DNA of 58,353 nt from Caldibacillus thermoamylovorans (GCF_000751775.1 NZ_CCRF01000066.1:1-58353), one strand, 5' to 3'. Numbered from the stretch's first letter, positions 18,580-27,286 are shown. The notes: generated by a model from the letters alone, not told the origin. Program-made: numbers and translations.

Positions 18580-19069
18580 TACGAAACCACCTTACCCTGA
18601 ATATTTGAAATTTATATGCCGAATGTCATGTATAACAGTTCATTGATACACAAAGTTCTTTTTACCTATATCAGACAAATGTCATGTTATATGGTTAATT
18701 CAGATAAAAATTTAGTTTTTCTATTCGTTATATTCGCAAAAAGGACTAAGTCGCCCTGAATATTTGAAATTTATGAGTATATTGTCATATTTTAGTAGTC
18801 TAATTTTCCTAATTTAGGTATTATATAAATAGTACAATTATTGTCTAATATTATTTTAACCTAATAATTAATATAAATAAATTGGTAAATTTGCCAAAAA
18901 CTTGAACATATAATTTGAATTTAACTTAATTTTAATGTTTTCGATAACAAACCGCAACACTTTTTGGGAAAATAGAACTATAACAGATACTAATACAATT
19001 TTACTATAAAACGATGGAGTAAAAATTGATACAAATTACAAACAAAATTATTTCGGGGAGGTTGTCCCT
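18580..19069. promoter_or_regulatory. Divergent control region between the two pilus operons
   Basis: This 490-base AT-rich stretch separates two oppositely directed pilus operons and must hold both promoters. It contains a perfect 21-base direct repeat (CCCTGAATATTTGAAATTTAT at 18595-18615 and 18754-18774) and two AATGTCATGT boxes (about 18622 and 18669). A possible extended -10, TTTTACTATAAAA, lies near 19000-19015 for the rightward operon, without a clear -35 box. The repeats may be regulator sites; I cannot name the regulator. Confidence 0.55.
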
Positions 19070-19510
19070 GTGGGGAAACGTTTTTCCAATAAACAAGGAT
19101 TTACTTTAGTGGAAGTCATCGTGTCAATTACGATTCTATCAATCATTATTTTAACTTTCTCAAGTATTTTCTTATTTACAAATAATACAGCGAATCGAAA
19201 CAACGAAAAACTTGTTGCGGTTCATTTGGCAAAAGCAACGTTGGAAAGTGTAAAAGGAAATCCATCTTATTATTTTGTGTTAACCGAAACCGGCATTACC
19301 CCTGCAGAAGGATTTCAAATTGAGGATGACGGCTCAATAAAAATACCTCAAATCATTAATGATAAGGACTATGAAGTTAGAATTAAACCAAGCCGTGACA
19401 ACGATCAAAAAGATTTAAGCCTTGTTCATGTATTAGTCGAGACAAAACTACTCGATTCAAAAGTGCCGATTACGTCGAAAGTGGAAGGATATGTTAATTA
19501 TGCAGAATAA
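19070..19510 (+). CDS. Minor pilin, PilV/GspI-like
   Basis: Prepilin-type protein of 146 residues. Leader MGKRFSNKQG is followed by FTLVEVIVSITILSIIIL, with Glu5 present; the remainder is a small beta-rich domain. GTG 19070 follows GGGGAGG with eight bases of spacing. It is the first gene of a three-gene rightward operon and overlaps the next gene. By order and size it matches GspI/PilV-type minor pilins that start pilus assembly. Confidence 0.88.
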   Translation: MGKRFSNKQGFTLVEVIVSITILSIIILTFSSIFLFTNNTANRNNEKLVAVHLAKATLESVKGNPSYYFVLTETGITPAEGFQIEDDGSIKIPQIINDKDYEVRIKPSRDNDQKDLSLVHVLVETKLLDSKVPITSKVEGYVNYAE

Positions 19511-20024
19511 ATTCATCCGCTCAAATAACGGGTTAACATTAGTCGAACTTTTAGCGACGCTTACGATTTTGTCATTTATAGGAATCGTTATATATTCTGT
19601 ATTATTTAATGGAATTCGCTCCTACGAAAGAACAATGGAAGAAACAAAATTGAGAGATGAAGCTGATTATATTATGGCTAATTTTATAGATGAGTTTTTT
19701 ACTTTAAAGGTGAGTGACATTGATATAAAACAACTTCCCAATGAAACGAATAATTTATCCTATATTACAATCAAAAAAGGGACCGAGGAAAAACAATTAG
19801 GATTTAAAGATGGCAAAGTCGTTTTAATAAATAAAGAATTAGAACCACTAGATTCGAATGTAGAGTTATCTAATGAATCGAAAATAATAGCAACAAATGA
19901 GTCTGAGTATATGGTTGCACTTGTTCTACAGACAAAAGATACAAAACGTAAACTGGAGTTGACAAGTATATTTAACATTCTTGATGATCGAAAGGAGGTT
20001 AACCAAAATGCGTTTAACAAATAA
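19500..20024 (+). CDS. Minor pilin, PilW/GspJ-like
   Basis: Prepilin-type protein of 174 residues, with leader MQNKFIRSNNG and then LTLVELLATLTILSFIGIVI, Glu5 present. The C-terminal domain is about 130 residues with alternating beta strands. ATG 19500 lies in the end of the preceding gene and is preferred to ATG 19491, which leaves no room for the GGAAGG site. The order I-like, J-like, K-like is that of the tip-complex pseudopilins in type II secretion and type IV pili. Confidence 0.86.
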   Translation: MQNKFIRSNNGLTLVELLATLTILSFIGIVIYSVLFNGIRSYERTMEETKLRDEADYIMANFIDEFFTLKVSDIDIKQLPNETNNLSYITIKKGTEEKQLGFKDGKVVLINKELEPLDSNVELSNESKIIATNESEYMVALVLQTKDTKRKLELTSIFNILDDRKEVNQNAFNK

Positions 20025-21858
20025 TGAAAAAGGCTACTCCCTTCTTTTAACGATGTTTGTCTTCATCCTTTTTACTGTACTCGCCATGGCGCTATTAACA
20101 GCAACGTTGACAGGATCGAAGCGAAATCAAACAAGTGAACACAATATCCAAGCGCAAGAATTGGCAATGATGGGCATTGACCATTTGACGAATCAAATTA
20201 ATAAGGACTTGAAGAAAGGACTTGGCGAAAACGGGCTTACGCAGGATCAATTTAAGTCAATATTAGAAACTACTCTCAATGATTACAAATCCGGTATTAC
20301 AAGAAGTACAGGAGAAACGGGTTCTTATGAGGCAAAAATAACTAATATTGATTCAGTTAAGGATAATTCACTAAAAAAGCGCACAACTATCGTCAGTACC
20401 GGAATAGCTGACGGAAAGAAAAAATCAATAACAACAAAAGTCGTATTTGGAGCACAGTCGACACTTGACACTTTGAAATATACTGTTGGTGCATATAAAT
20501 CAGATGAACTTTCTAAGAAATGTAATACAAATAGCAAATATTGTGTTAAAGGGGAAGGAAACTTGTTCTTACATGGAGGTGTATCGATTAAAGGCGATTT
20601 CAAAGTTGATGGAAATATAATTACTACTGACAGGGGCTATGCATATATAAGAGGTCAACAGTGGATTCCATCAGTATTGCCAACTGCTTCCCCTGTTGAG
20701 GGACAAAAAGCATCTCATATTGTTTTGAAAGGTAATGTATATACTTTTGACCATAATCCTGATTACGATAAACATATTGAAACGACCAATTTTAATCAAG
20801 GAACTACTGATAAAGATTGGGTGTGTACCGGACCTTGGTTTTGGCCAAAATGTAAATATGTTGAAAAAACCATCGACAGTAAATATGTAAATACAACCGG
20901 CGACCTTTCAAAAGCTTTTTCCGGGACACTACCGGTCATTACACAGAGAGAACCAGTACGGGATGATATTCAGATTGAAAACCAAAAAAATGTTTTTTAT
21001 TTTCCAGAGGGCCCTAGTGTCATATATGCTCAAACTTCAGATTCGAGTAATGTTAAAACCTTTTACAATGACTTGAATTTTAAAAATAATTATGTCTACC
21101 CACAATATAAAGTCAAAGGATATACTTCAACAAATGAAGATTTTGAGTTTACAGGTAACAATTACTTCGGAAATTTTGCAACAAAAAGAGATCTATATAT
21201 TCGCGGCTCAAAATCAAACTATAAAGAAACGAAATTTGAAAATGGTGCGTATATAGGAGGAAATTTAATCATTGGAAATACTAATATAACAGAAAAGAAT
21301 GATCCGAGTGATTTTGATAAAATAAAATTAGATGGTCCCATATTTGTTGAAGGAAACGTGACAATTCACGGTGTAAATGGCCAATTTAATACGATTATGT
21401 ATGTAAAGAAAGATGTAACTATTGAGTATTCAGTAATTAATGGGTTAAACAACACAGGCTCTTTAATTATTTTTGCGGGGGGAGATATTAAAATAGTGAA
21501 TAACAGTCTCTACCAAGACAATCCCAGTAATATAAAGGGTTTCTTTTATTCTGAAGGAGCACTAGAGATGTTCGGAGTCGGGTCGAATATTAAAATTGAA
21601 GGCGGTGTTTCTGCTCGACGAATTGTTTTAAATGCCATTCGAGGTAAAGCAAGTAAAACTTCATTTAGTGGTTCAAAAAAAGTAGATGACGACTATTATG
21701 AAGGACAGGCTAGTCAACTGAATCTGCCACCAGAAAAATCTCGCCTTCAAATCATTTATGATCCAAACATTATGAACACATATGCCGATTTAAAATCAAG
21801 GGAACCTATGGTGATAAGCGTCGATCCACCTCAAATAACAGAAAGAAAATTAGAATAA
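20008..21858 (+). CDS. Large PilX/GspK-like minor pilin, candidate tip protein
   Basis: A 616-residue prepilin-like protein. The leader MRLTNNEKG precedes YSLLLTMFVFILFTVLAMAL; residue 5 of the mature protein is Leu, not Glu, as in GspK and PilX-type subunits that cap the filament. After a helical stretch (about 35-90) comes a very long beta-rich domain with repeated glycine-turn strands (NLFLHGGVSIKGDFKVDG; GPIFVEGNVTIHGVNG; GSLIIFAGGDIKIVNNSL), which looks like a beta-helix or bactofilin-like fold. Four cysteines (KKC, KYC, VCTGP, PKCKY) could form disulfides. AAAGGAGG lies before ATG 20008. I infer a tip or adhesin role. Confidence 0.82.
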   Translation: MRLTNNEKGYSLLLTMFVFILFTVLAMALLTATLTGSKRNQTSEHNIQAQELAMMGIDHLTNQINKDLKKGLGENGLTQDQFKSILETTLNDYKSGITRSTGETGSYEAKITNIDSVKDNSLKKRTTIVSTGIADGKKKSITTKVVFGAQSTLDTLKYTVGAYKSDELSKKCNTNSKYCVKGEGNLFLHGGVSIKGDFKVDGNIITTDRGYAYIRGQQWIPSVLPTASPVEGQKASHIVLKGNVYTFDHNPDYDKHIETTNFNQGTTDKDWVCTGPWFWPKCKYVEKTIDSKYVNTTGDLSKAFSGTLPVITQREPVRDDIQIENQKNVFYFPEGPSVIYAQTSDSSNVKTFYNDLNFKNNYVYPQYKVKGYTSTNEDFEFTGNNYFGNFATKRDLYIRGSKSNYKETKFENGAYIGGNLIIGNTNITEKNDPSDFDKIKLDGPIFVEGNVTIHGVNGQFNTIMYVKKDVTIEYSVINGLNNTGSLIIFAGGDIKIVNNSLYQDNPSNIKGFFYSEGALEMFGVGSNIKIEGGVSARRIVLNAIRGKASKTSFSGSKKVDDDYYEGQASQLNLPPEKSRLQIIYDPNIMNTYADLKSREPMVISVDPPQITERKLE

Positions 21859-21882
21859 GGATATTTTACTTTATTAATAATA

Positions 21883-21920
21883 AAATCCACTATGCTTTCA
21901 TAACATTAGTGGATTTCATT
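21883..21920 (+). terminator. Intrinsic terminator of the minor-pilin operon
   Basis: AAATCCACTA (21883-21892) and TAGTGGATTT (21907-21916) form a perfect ten-base stem followed by CATTTATT, 24 bases past the stop codon. Confidence 0.85.
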
Positions 21921-22183
21921 TATTCATTCCCGGTTTATGAAATAAAAATATTAGGTAAGTCGTCTTGCTAATCTTTATGAATACTTCATATGTAAGCAGG
22001 AGCGTTCCGGTAGTTAAGAGCGACGCAAATTTTGATAAGTTTTTTTACATGGTCACAAATTTTATACCTCTACCTTCTACTACAGCTCTACAGCTCCTGT
22101 TTTTTTTTCGAAGCTGCAATGGATTTTTTCTAAAAAGATTATGCAATAGATACAACTTAATCCATATGTACCAATAGCTCACT
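21921..22183. other. Region with an unexplained second terminator-like structure
   Basis: Beyond the operon terminator no good gene is visible. On the plus strand CAGGAGC (21997-22003) can pair with GCTCCTG (22093-22099), which is followed by nine T residues (22100-22108). Inner GGTAG/CTACC or AGAGC/GCTCT pairs are possible. It may be the end of a small RNA or of an unseen transcript. Confidence 0.4.
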
Positions 22184-22318
22184 TTAATTGCATAACTTTT
22201 CACAAAAGCTTGCCAGTCTCATCTTTTTATAAATAGCAACAATATCCGTTTTACTTAAATCTTTTGTCTCACTATTTACACGTTCCCATTTTTTAAAATA
22301 GGAATAATTTTGTTTCAC
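22184..22318 (-). CDS. Small 44-residue basic protein coupled to the diguanylate cyclase
   Basis: A GTG codon starts one base after the stop of the upstream cyclase gene, in a GGGGTGAGGTGAAA context that supplies a ribosome site. The product opens MKQNYSYFKKWERVN, is basic (about ten K/R against five D/E), has cysteines at residues 39 and 43 (FCEKLC) and is likely helical. There is no signal peptide or membrane helix. I do not recognise it. Its tight coupling to the cyclase gene argues that it is translated; a partner or regulator of the cyclase is possible but unproven. Confidence 0.5.
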   Translation of the reverse strand: MKQNYSYFKKWERVNSETKDLSKTDIVAIYKKMRLASFCEKLCN

Positions 22319-22319
22319 C

Positions 22320-24038
22320 TCACCCCACATACTCCGCCACTTTATTCCTCCCTACTCTTTTTGCTCCAAGATAGAGGGCTCGGTCGGCATAACGAATTAA
22401 GCTGATGGCGTTATCGGTATCCGCCGGGGCTGAAGCGACGCCAATACTTACTGTAATTTTTGTCGATATTGTTTTTCGTTCATCTGCTAAATTATCGTGC
22501 ATATAAAAAGAAAAGTTTTCAATCGTTTGACGAATCGATTCACCCATTTGAATGGCTTCTTCTTTTTTAACATCCGGTAAAATTATAATAAACTCTTCAC
22601 CGCCATAGCGAGTGAGCGTCCCTCGATTTCCAACAATTTCCCTAAGAAGATCACTCATTTGAATAAGGATTTCATTCCCGCTTTGGTGTCCATACTGATC
22701 ATTGATTGATTTGAAATAATCAATATCGAGCATCAATAAAGAAATACATTTAATTTTGCCGGTATGCAAAAGGTTGAATCCATCTCGTAATTTCCTTCTG
22801 CACACTCTGGCATTATATAGTTTGGTTAACGGATCTCGCTCACTTTCCTTTTTCGTTTGTTCATAATGTCGTGCATTTTCCAGTGCCACTGCCAAATATG
22901 AACAAAGAATATAGAGAATCATTAAGTGGTATTTTTGATATTCTACCTTAATTTGCGTTCCAAGGAAGAGTACTCCTGAAACAGCATTGTTTTTTATGAT
23001 TGGGACAACAAGCACACTCTCCATCTCATCGGGAATTCCCTCGGTGTTGATGTTTTTCCACTGTTGTTTATCCCGATAAAATGCGAACTGTCCGGTCGCC
23101 CATACTTGTCCGATGATACCCACGCCTTTTTTTATTAGAGAAAATTTTCGCGTTATAAATTTTCCGTTTTCATAACATCGAACTGCTTGTAAACGGTCAT
23201 CATTCATATCGTCGAAAATGTACAAATAATCAGCAGGAAACATATTTAATAGATGGTCGATAAATGTGTTCAATACTTCTTCAAACTTTAGCCGTTCGGT
23301 CAAACGATGACCAGTTTCAACGGCCTTTTGTAAATATTGATTAATTTCCTTACTCGTATTATATTTTAACAAAATTAGTTGTGTACTAATGATCGGGGCA
23401 CCTACCAGCAGAAAACTTGACACACCGACTAAATCATATAAAAAGAACAAAGTAATACCTACCGGAAAGGCGATTAGATGTATAAGCCCTTCCCAAAGAA
23501 ATGCTTTTGTTATTAATGGTTTCCTTGTTTTATACAAAAAAGAAAATGCACCGGTGAAAAGGATTTGATTGATTATGAAATAAGAAGCCATATATAGCCC
23601 TGCCAGCACGACAAAATTTATCGTTAAATTTCCTGCTTGAACATGCTCTCCACCGAAAATGTAAAAGATAGCACCGCTTACCAAAGATACGATCATAAAC
23701 ATGATAGAATTCAGAGGAAAGTTATACCGCTTTTCTTTTGGTAAACGTAATCTTAACAAGACGATAAAGGTGATAATTTGAGCCAATATTATTTCAGCAA
23801 ATAATCCGTATTTTAGAAAAACAAATAAAGTTAACCATTGTGTAACTGAAAAAGGAATTTGATTTACGACGATCGGTATCAAAGCTACGATGCAGGAAAG
23901 ACCAGACGTGACTAAAAAATCAAAATGATGATAGAAGTGCGTAGGGGGTGAAATTTTATATGCGGTCCATAATCCTATCGGGAAAACGGCAAACCAAGCA
24001 ACCCATATAAAAATTTGAGTTCTTCTATCTACAACCAT
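22320..24038 (-). CDS. Membrane diguanylate cyclase with GAF and GGDEF domains
   Basis: Predicted to make c-di-GMP from two GTP. The 572-residue protein has about six to eight membrane helices in its first 230 residues (a MASE-like sensor), a linker helix, a GAF domain (FPADYLYIFDD through ALENARHY) and a C-terminal GGDEF domain with the intact active site RYGGEEF. The usual product-inhibition motif RxxD just upstream is not kept: the matching residues read RGTL. ATG 24038 (MVVDRRTQ) follows GGAGGGGGAG and is preferred to an upstream in-frame ATG. Its place beside pilus genes suggests c-di-GMP control of pili; that is inference. Confidence 0.9.
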   Translation of the reverse strand: MVVDRRTQIFIWVAWFAVFPIGLWTAYKISPPTHFYHHFDFLVTSGLSCIVALIPIVVNQIPFSVTQWLTLFVFLKYGLFAEIILAQIITFIVLLRLRLPKEKRYNFPLNSIMFMIVSLVSGAIFYIFGGEHVQAGNLTINFVVLAGLYMASYFIINQILFTGAFSFLYKTRKPLITKAFLWEGLIHLIAFPVGITLFFLYDLVGVSSFLLVGAPIISTQLILLKYNTSKEINQYLQKAVETGHRLTERLKFEEVLNTFIDHLLNMFPADYLYIFDDMNDDRLQAVRCYENGKFITRKFSLIKKGVGIIGQVWATGQFAFYRDKQQWKNINTEGIPDEMESVLVVPIIKNNAVSGVLFLGTQIKVEYQKYHLMILYILCSYLAVALENARHYEQTKKESERDPLTKLYNARVCRRKLRDGFNLLHTGKIKCISLLMLDIDYFKSINDQYGHQSGNEILIQMSDLLREIVGNRGTLTRYGGEEFIIILPDVKKEEAIQMGESIRQTIENFSFYMHDNLADERKTISTKITVSIGVASAPADTDNAISLIRYADRALYLGAKRVGRNKVAEYVG

Positions 24039-24388
24039 TCTATCTCCCCCTCCTTTTGGCATGGGCATTTTTACCTATTATTATAATATAAAAATATTTT
24101 ATTTAAAGCAAAATTTATGAACATTTTAGCAAACAAGTGACTGCTTGTCGTTGCGATACTATTGAAAATTCCAAAAGGTTAATCGTCAAACATGATATCT
24201 GGTTTTTAGGCGGTTCACTTTTGCTGTACAGTGGCCTTGCCGTTGCACTGGATTATTAGCTCGTGAAATTCTTCTTCTTTATGATCGGACCAACGACCAA
24301 TAGAAGAGGGGTAACGGTAACGATACCCCTCAATCATTTTTAATGTAAAAAAAGAACTGTGTCTGGCTCCGAATACTGATCGCTTTTC
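24039..24388. other. Intergenic region between folC and the diguanylate cyclase
   Basis: It holds a perfect GAGGGGTA/TACCCCTC stem (24306-24313 and 24324-24331) downstream of folC, which may act as its terminator although the minus-strand T-run is poor. A 40-codon open frame at 24137-24259 encodes one hydrophobic segment but has no ribosome site. Nothing else is evident. Confidence 0.45.
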
Positions 24389-25663
24389 TTAAAATACCTT
24401 CTTTACTTCTTTGATGAAATAAAGAGAGCCGCAAATGACAAGGAGTTCATCAGCTTGCAATTGTTTTTCTTTTATAAATTTTGGCCAATCCAATACAATT
24501 TCTTTTTGAGAAGCATTTGAGAGATCATATAAGTTCTCCGCCTTTGTTGCTCGATGATGGTCAAATTCAGTAAAGTACAAATGATAGTTTTGTTCATCTA
24601 GTACGTGAATCATTTTTTTCAAAGGTTTGTCTCTCAGTGCAGAAAATAACACATGAATTTTTTTATCCGAAAAATGACGCTGTAAAGTTGCAACTAGCGT
24701 TTCGATTCCTTCCCGATTGTGAGCACCATCAAGAATCACTTGTCCACGTATTTCAAATCTTCCCGGCCAAAATGCCGTTTGTAATCCGGTTTGAAGATGT
24801 TCGTTTTCGATATACAATGCGTAAAATTGTTTTAAATATTCTGCTGCCATTACAGCCAATGTCGCATTTTCAATTTGGTGCTTCCCTAACATCGAAATGG
24901 AAAGTTCAGTATATGTTTGGTAAGGCGTTTTTACCGAAAATTGCTCACCGGTTTCCGTTGTGCCAAGATCTTTATATGTAAATTCACGTCCCAGTTGATA
25001 TACGGTGGTCCGTTTCGCTTTTGCCGTATCTTCAAAAATATGAAGGAGCTCTGGATCAGTTACTGCGGTGATGACCGGGGCACCGTTTTTTATAATTCCT
25101 GCTTTTTCTTTGGCAATTTCAGTCAGTGTATTGCCAAGGATATTCATATGATCATAGCCAATATTGGTGATGATAGAAAGAAACGGATGAATAATATTTG
25201 TGGCATCTTTTCGCCCGCCTAGTCCGACTTCAATGATTGTTATATCAACTTTATGTAATTTACCAAAATAATAGATTGCAATAGCGGTAAGCAGTTCAAA
25301 TTCTGACGGATAGCCAAGCTCTGTTTGGGCTAATTCATCAGCTAGCGGTTTAATGGCGTTTGCTGCTTTTATCAAATCAGCTTCCGGGATAGGTTGGCCA
25401 TTAATACTAATCCGCTCCAAAAAAGATTCAATATAAGGGGATGTATATGTCCCTACTTCATAACCCGCCGTTTGTAAAATGGAACGAAGGAATGAAACGG
25501 TTGACCCCTTTCCGTTTGTCCCGCCTATATGTATCGCTCGTACAGTTCGCTCCGGGTGATCCAGTTTTTCCATTAACCACAGCATCCGCTCAAGTCCGGG
25601 TTTTATCCCTTGATTCAGTTGACGATTAATCCAATTGATAACTTCTTCACTTGTTTGAAACAT
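24389..25663 (-). CDS. folC: Bifunctional folylpolyglutamate synthase / dihydrofolate synthase
   Basis: Adds glutamate to dihydropteroate and to folates, using ATP. The 424-residue protein has the Mur-ligase ATP loop HIGGTNGKGSTVSFL, the omega-loop TYTSPY, the Mg-binding EVGLGGRKDATN segment and the C-terminal domain motif ILDGAHN. ATG 25663 (MFQTSEEVINW) follows GGGGAG; an in-frame ATG 96 bases upstream has no site and lies outside the family N-terminus. In B. subtilis folC follows valS directly; here toxin-cassette DNA lies between them. Confidence 0.95.
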   Translation of the reverse strand: MFQTSEEVINWINRQLNQGIKPGLERMLWLMEKLDHPERTVRAIHIGGTNGKGSTVSFLRSILQTAGYEVGTYTSPYIESFLERISINGQPIPEADLIKAANAIKPLADELAQTELGYPSEFELLTAIAIYYFGKLHKVDITIIEVGLGGRKDATNIIHPFLSIITNIGYDHMNILGNTLTEIAKEKAGIIKNGAPVITAVTDPELLHIFEDTAKAKRTTVYQLGREFTYKDLGTTETGEQFSVKTPYQTYTELSISMLGKHQIENATLAVMAAEYLKQFYALYIENEHLQTGLQTAFWPGRFEIRGQVILDGAHNREGIETLVATLQRHFSDKKIHVLFSALRDKPLKKMIHVLDEQNYHLYFTEFDHHRATKAENLYDLSNASQKEIVLDWPKFIKEKQLQADELLVICGSLYFIKEVKKVF

Positions 25664-26024
25664 TGATTTCCACTCCCCTGTTGTAACAATTTTATTTATG
25701 CATTCCCGCTGTAAGGAATAAGATGTACATGGATTGAAGGATTTGCATGATGTTTCCAATTCCTATTCCAGTCAAAACAACCGTGTCAATCTTTCCTTCC
25801 TCTGTTATTTTGTCTATTTTCCTTCCAGACTAATTTTACTAGTTTTTGGATTGAACGGTCCTTCGATTGGCTTTTTGCCATTTTATAAGGTGCCAACATA
25901 GAAACTCTTTTTTATTATACCAGATTGTATAAAATTCCAGCAGAAATGCGAATTCGGCATTGTGATAAATTTTAAGATTAAGTATATGTACATAGGAAGA
26001 ACTTCGAGATTATAGGCTACGTAG
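25664..26024. other. folC upstream region and left edge of the toxin cassettes
   Basis: On the minus strand TTGACT (25775-25770) is followed after 17 bases by CATCAT, a possible folC promoter that would replace the one lost with separation from valS. The right part leads into the truncated toxin frame; GTAGTT/AACTAC forms a small hairpin at about 26021-26036. Confidence 0.35.
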
Positions 26025-26960
26025 TTGGTGAACTACGGCCTTTTACTGGAACCCGTCGGATGGAACGACGTACAACGGGTATTCAGTGAATATGATCCGG
26101 TTACCGGTGAGAAACTTTCTTTTGGTGACCGTCTACTTGCGGGAGGTTTTCTGGCTCTCTCGTTACTTCTCCCGGCAAAAGCAGTAGGGGTTGGCGGGAA
26201 AATGTTGATAAAAGGTGCCGATGCAGGAATCCCAGCCCTTGCTAAAACACCGGGAGTGCTCAAGAAAATTCGAAATGTCTTAGATCCAAAGAAATTCCAG
26301 CAAGCCTTTCGCTCCGTGTATGATCAGGTAGTAAATGCACCAATTGCCCTAACCAAGGTCTGGTTTGATACAATAAAGAAGAAGATTGGAGAAATTCGAC
26401 TTCCGCAAGTAGCACAAGAAGCCTATGCAGGAATCGGTGCAGCTGAAAGAACCGTTAAGGATGCGTTTAGTGATGCAAAGGACCTGATCCAACGAATCAA
26501 AAACACAAAGCTAGATGAGCTGGATGTTGGTGAGGCAGGAGGGGCTACTAAGGGTACGGGTAAATTCGGGGCAGACAATATTGCATTGCATGCTAAATAC
26601 AAGGAAATTCTTAAAGCTACTGAATCAGCAAATCCACTAATTGATAGTTTAAAACAAACTGGAAAATTACCTTCAAATTATGTTAATAAGGACGTGGCTG
26701 CATTAAACGGCTGGAAACCAGGAAAACCACTTAATAACTATGTATCTGGTGGGCAACTTGGTGGGGATGTATTCAAAAACACAACAAATGTAGTACCTAA
26801 TGCCCCAGGAAGAGTGTGGTATGAAGCAGATATAGGCTTAAATAACACTATAGCAAGAAGTAAACAGCCCGGTTCAAGACTACTTTATTCTAATGATGGG
26901 CAAATGTATATTACAACTGATCATTATAAAACAGTTCATTTTATTGGAACTTATAAATAA
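26025..26960 (+). CDS. 5'-truncated polymorphic toxin with barnase-type ribonuclease domain
   Basis: Predicted guanyl-specific ribonuclease toxin. Residues about 10-50 (VGWNDVQRVFSEYDPVTGEK) are the pre-toxin segment of LXG-type polymorphic toxins; about 80-200 is a helical linker; 204-311 matches barnase. The catalytic residues are kept: Lys222, Glu267 (in WYEADI, barnase Glu73), Arg278, Arg285 and His300 (in TTDHYKT, barnase His102). Barnase Arg59 appears replaced by Thr. The N-terminal LXG secretion domain is missing: a TAG stop lies just upstream of the first possible start (TTG 26025) and no ribosome site is visible. The toxin domain is intact but probably silent or a recombination donor. 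The immunity gene follows 14 bases later. Confidence 0.85.
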   Translation: MVNYGLLLEPVGWNDVQRVFSEYDPVTGEKLSFGDRLLAGGFLALSLLLPAKAVGVGGKMLIKGADAGIPALAKTPGVLKKIRNVLDPKKFQQAFRSVYDQVVNAPIALTKVWFDTIKKKIGEIRLPQVAQEAYAGIGAAERTVKDAFSDAKDLIQRIKNTKLDELDVGEAGGATKGTGKFGADNIALHAKYKEILKATESANPLIDSLKQTGKLPSNYVNKDVAALNGWKPGKPLNNYVSGGQLGGDVFKNTTNVVPNAPGRVWYEADIGLNNTIARSKQPGSRLLYSNDGQMYITTDHYKTVHFIGTYK

Positions 26961-26974
26961 AGGAGGAGATTTTA

Positions 26975-27280
26975 TTGAAGTCAAAGGAGAATGGAGCAAA
27001 ACATGATAAGCTTATATTGGATGTGAGTACGGTTCAAAATTCAACTGAACTTCATTGTTTGTTACAAAAGAATCTTGGATTACCCGATTTTTATGGAATG
27101 AACTGGGATGCTTTTTGGGATGCAATTACTGGACTAATTGAATTACCTGAAACTTTAATTTTTGAAGGATGGAATAACGTAGAAGAGAAACTACCAAAAG
27201 ATTCCCATATCTTGATTAATCTCTTAGATGATTTTAACGAACAATATCCACATTGGAAATGCAAAGTCGTCTATAAATAA
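26975..27280 (+). CDS. Barstar-type ribonuclease inhibitor (immunity protein)
   Basis: Cytoplasmic inhibitor that plugs the barnase active site. The 101-residue product carries the barstar core LPDFYGMNWDAFWDAITG, aligning with LPEYYGENLDALWDALTG of barstar, including the Tyr, Asp35-, Trp38- and Asp39-equivalent contact residues. TTG 26975 follows a strong AAAGGAGGAG site. It is immediately downstream of the barnase-type gene, the normal order for toxin and immunity pairs, and is followed by a good terminator. Confidence 0.92.
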   Translation: MKSKENGAKHDKLILDVSTVQNSTELHCLLQKNLGLPDFYGMNWDAFWDAITGLIELPETLIFEGWNNVEEKLPKDSHILINLLDDFNEQYPHWKCKVVYK

Positions 27281-27286
27281 AATTCT

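Noticed and set aside
18707-18719. ComK-like AT box (AAAA-N5-TTTT) before the pilus operons
   Set aside because: A second box with the required 8, 18 or 31 base spacing is missing; the nearest partial box is 43 bases away, and such boxes are common in AT-rich DNA.
24137-24259. 40-codon ORF with one hydrophobic segment between folC and the cyclase
   Set aside because: No ribosome binding site and no recognisable similarity; could be the relic of a membrane protein.
18580-24388. c-di-GMP riboswitch near the pilus or cyclase genes
   Set aside because: No GEMM-type conserved core was found on either strand by eye.
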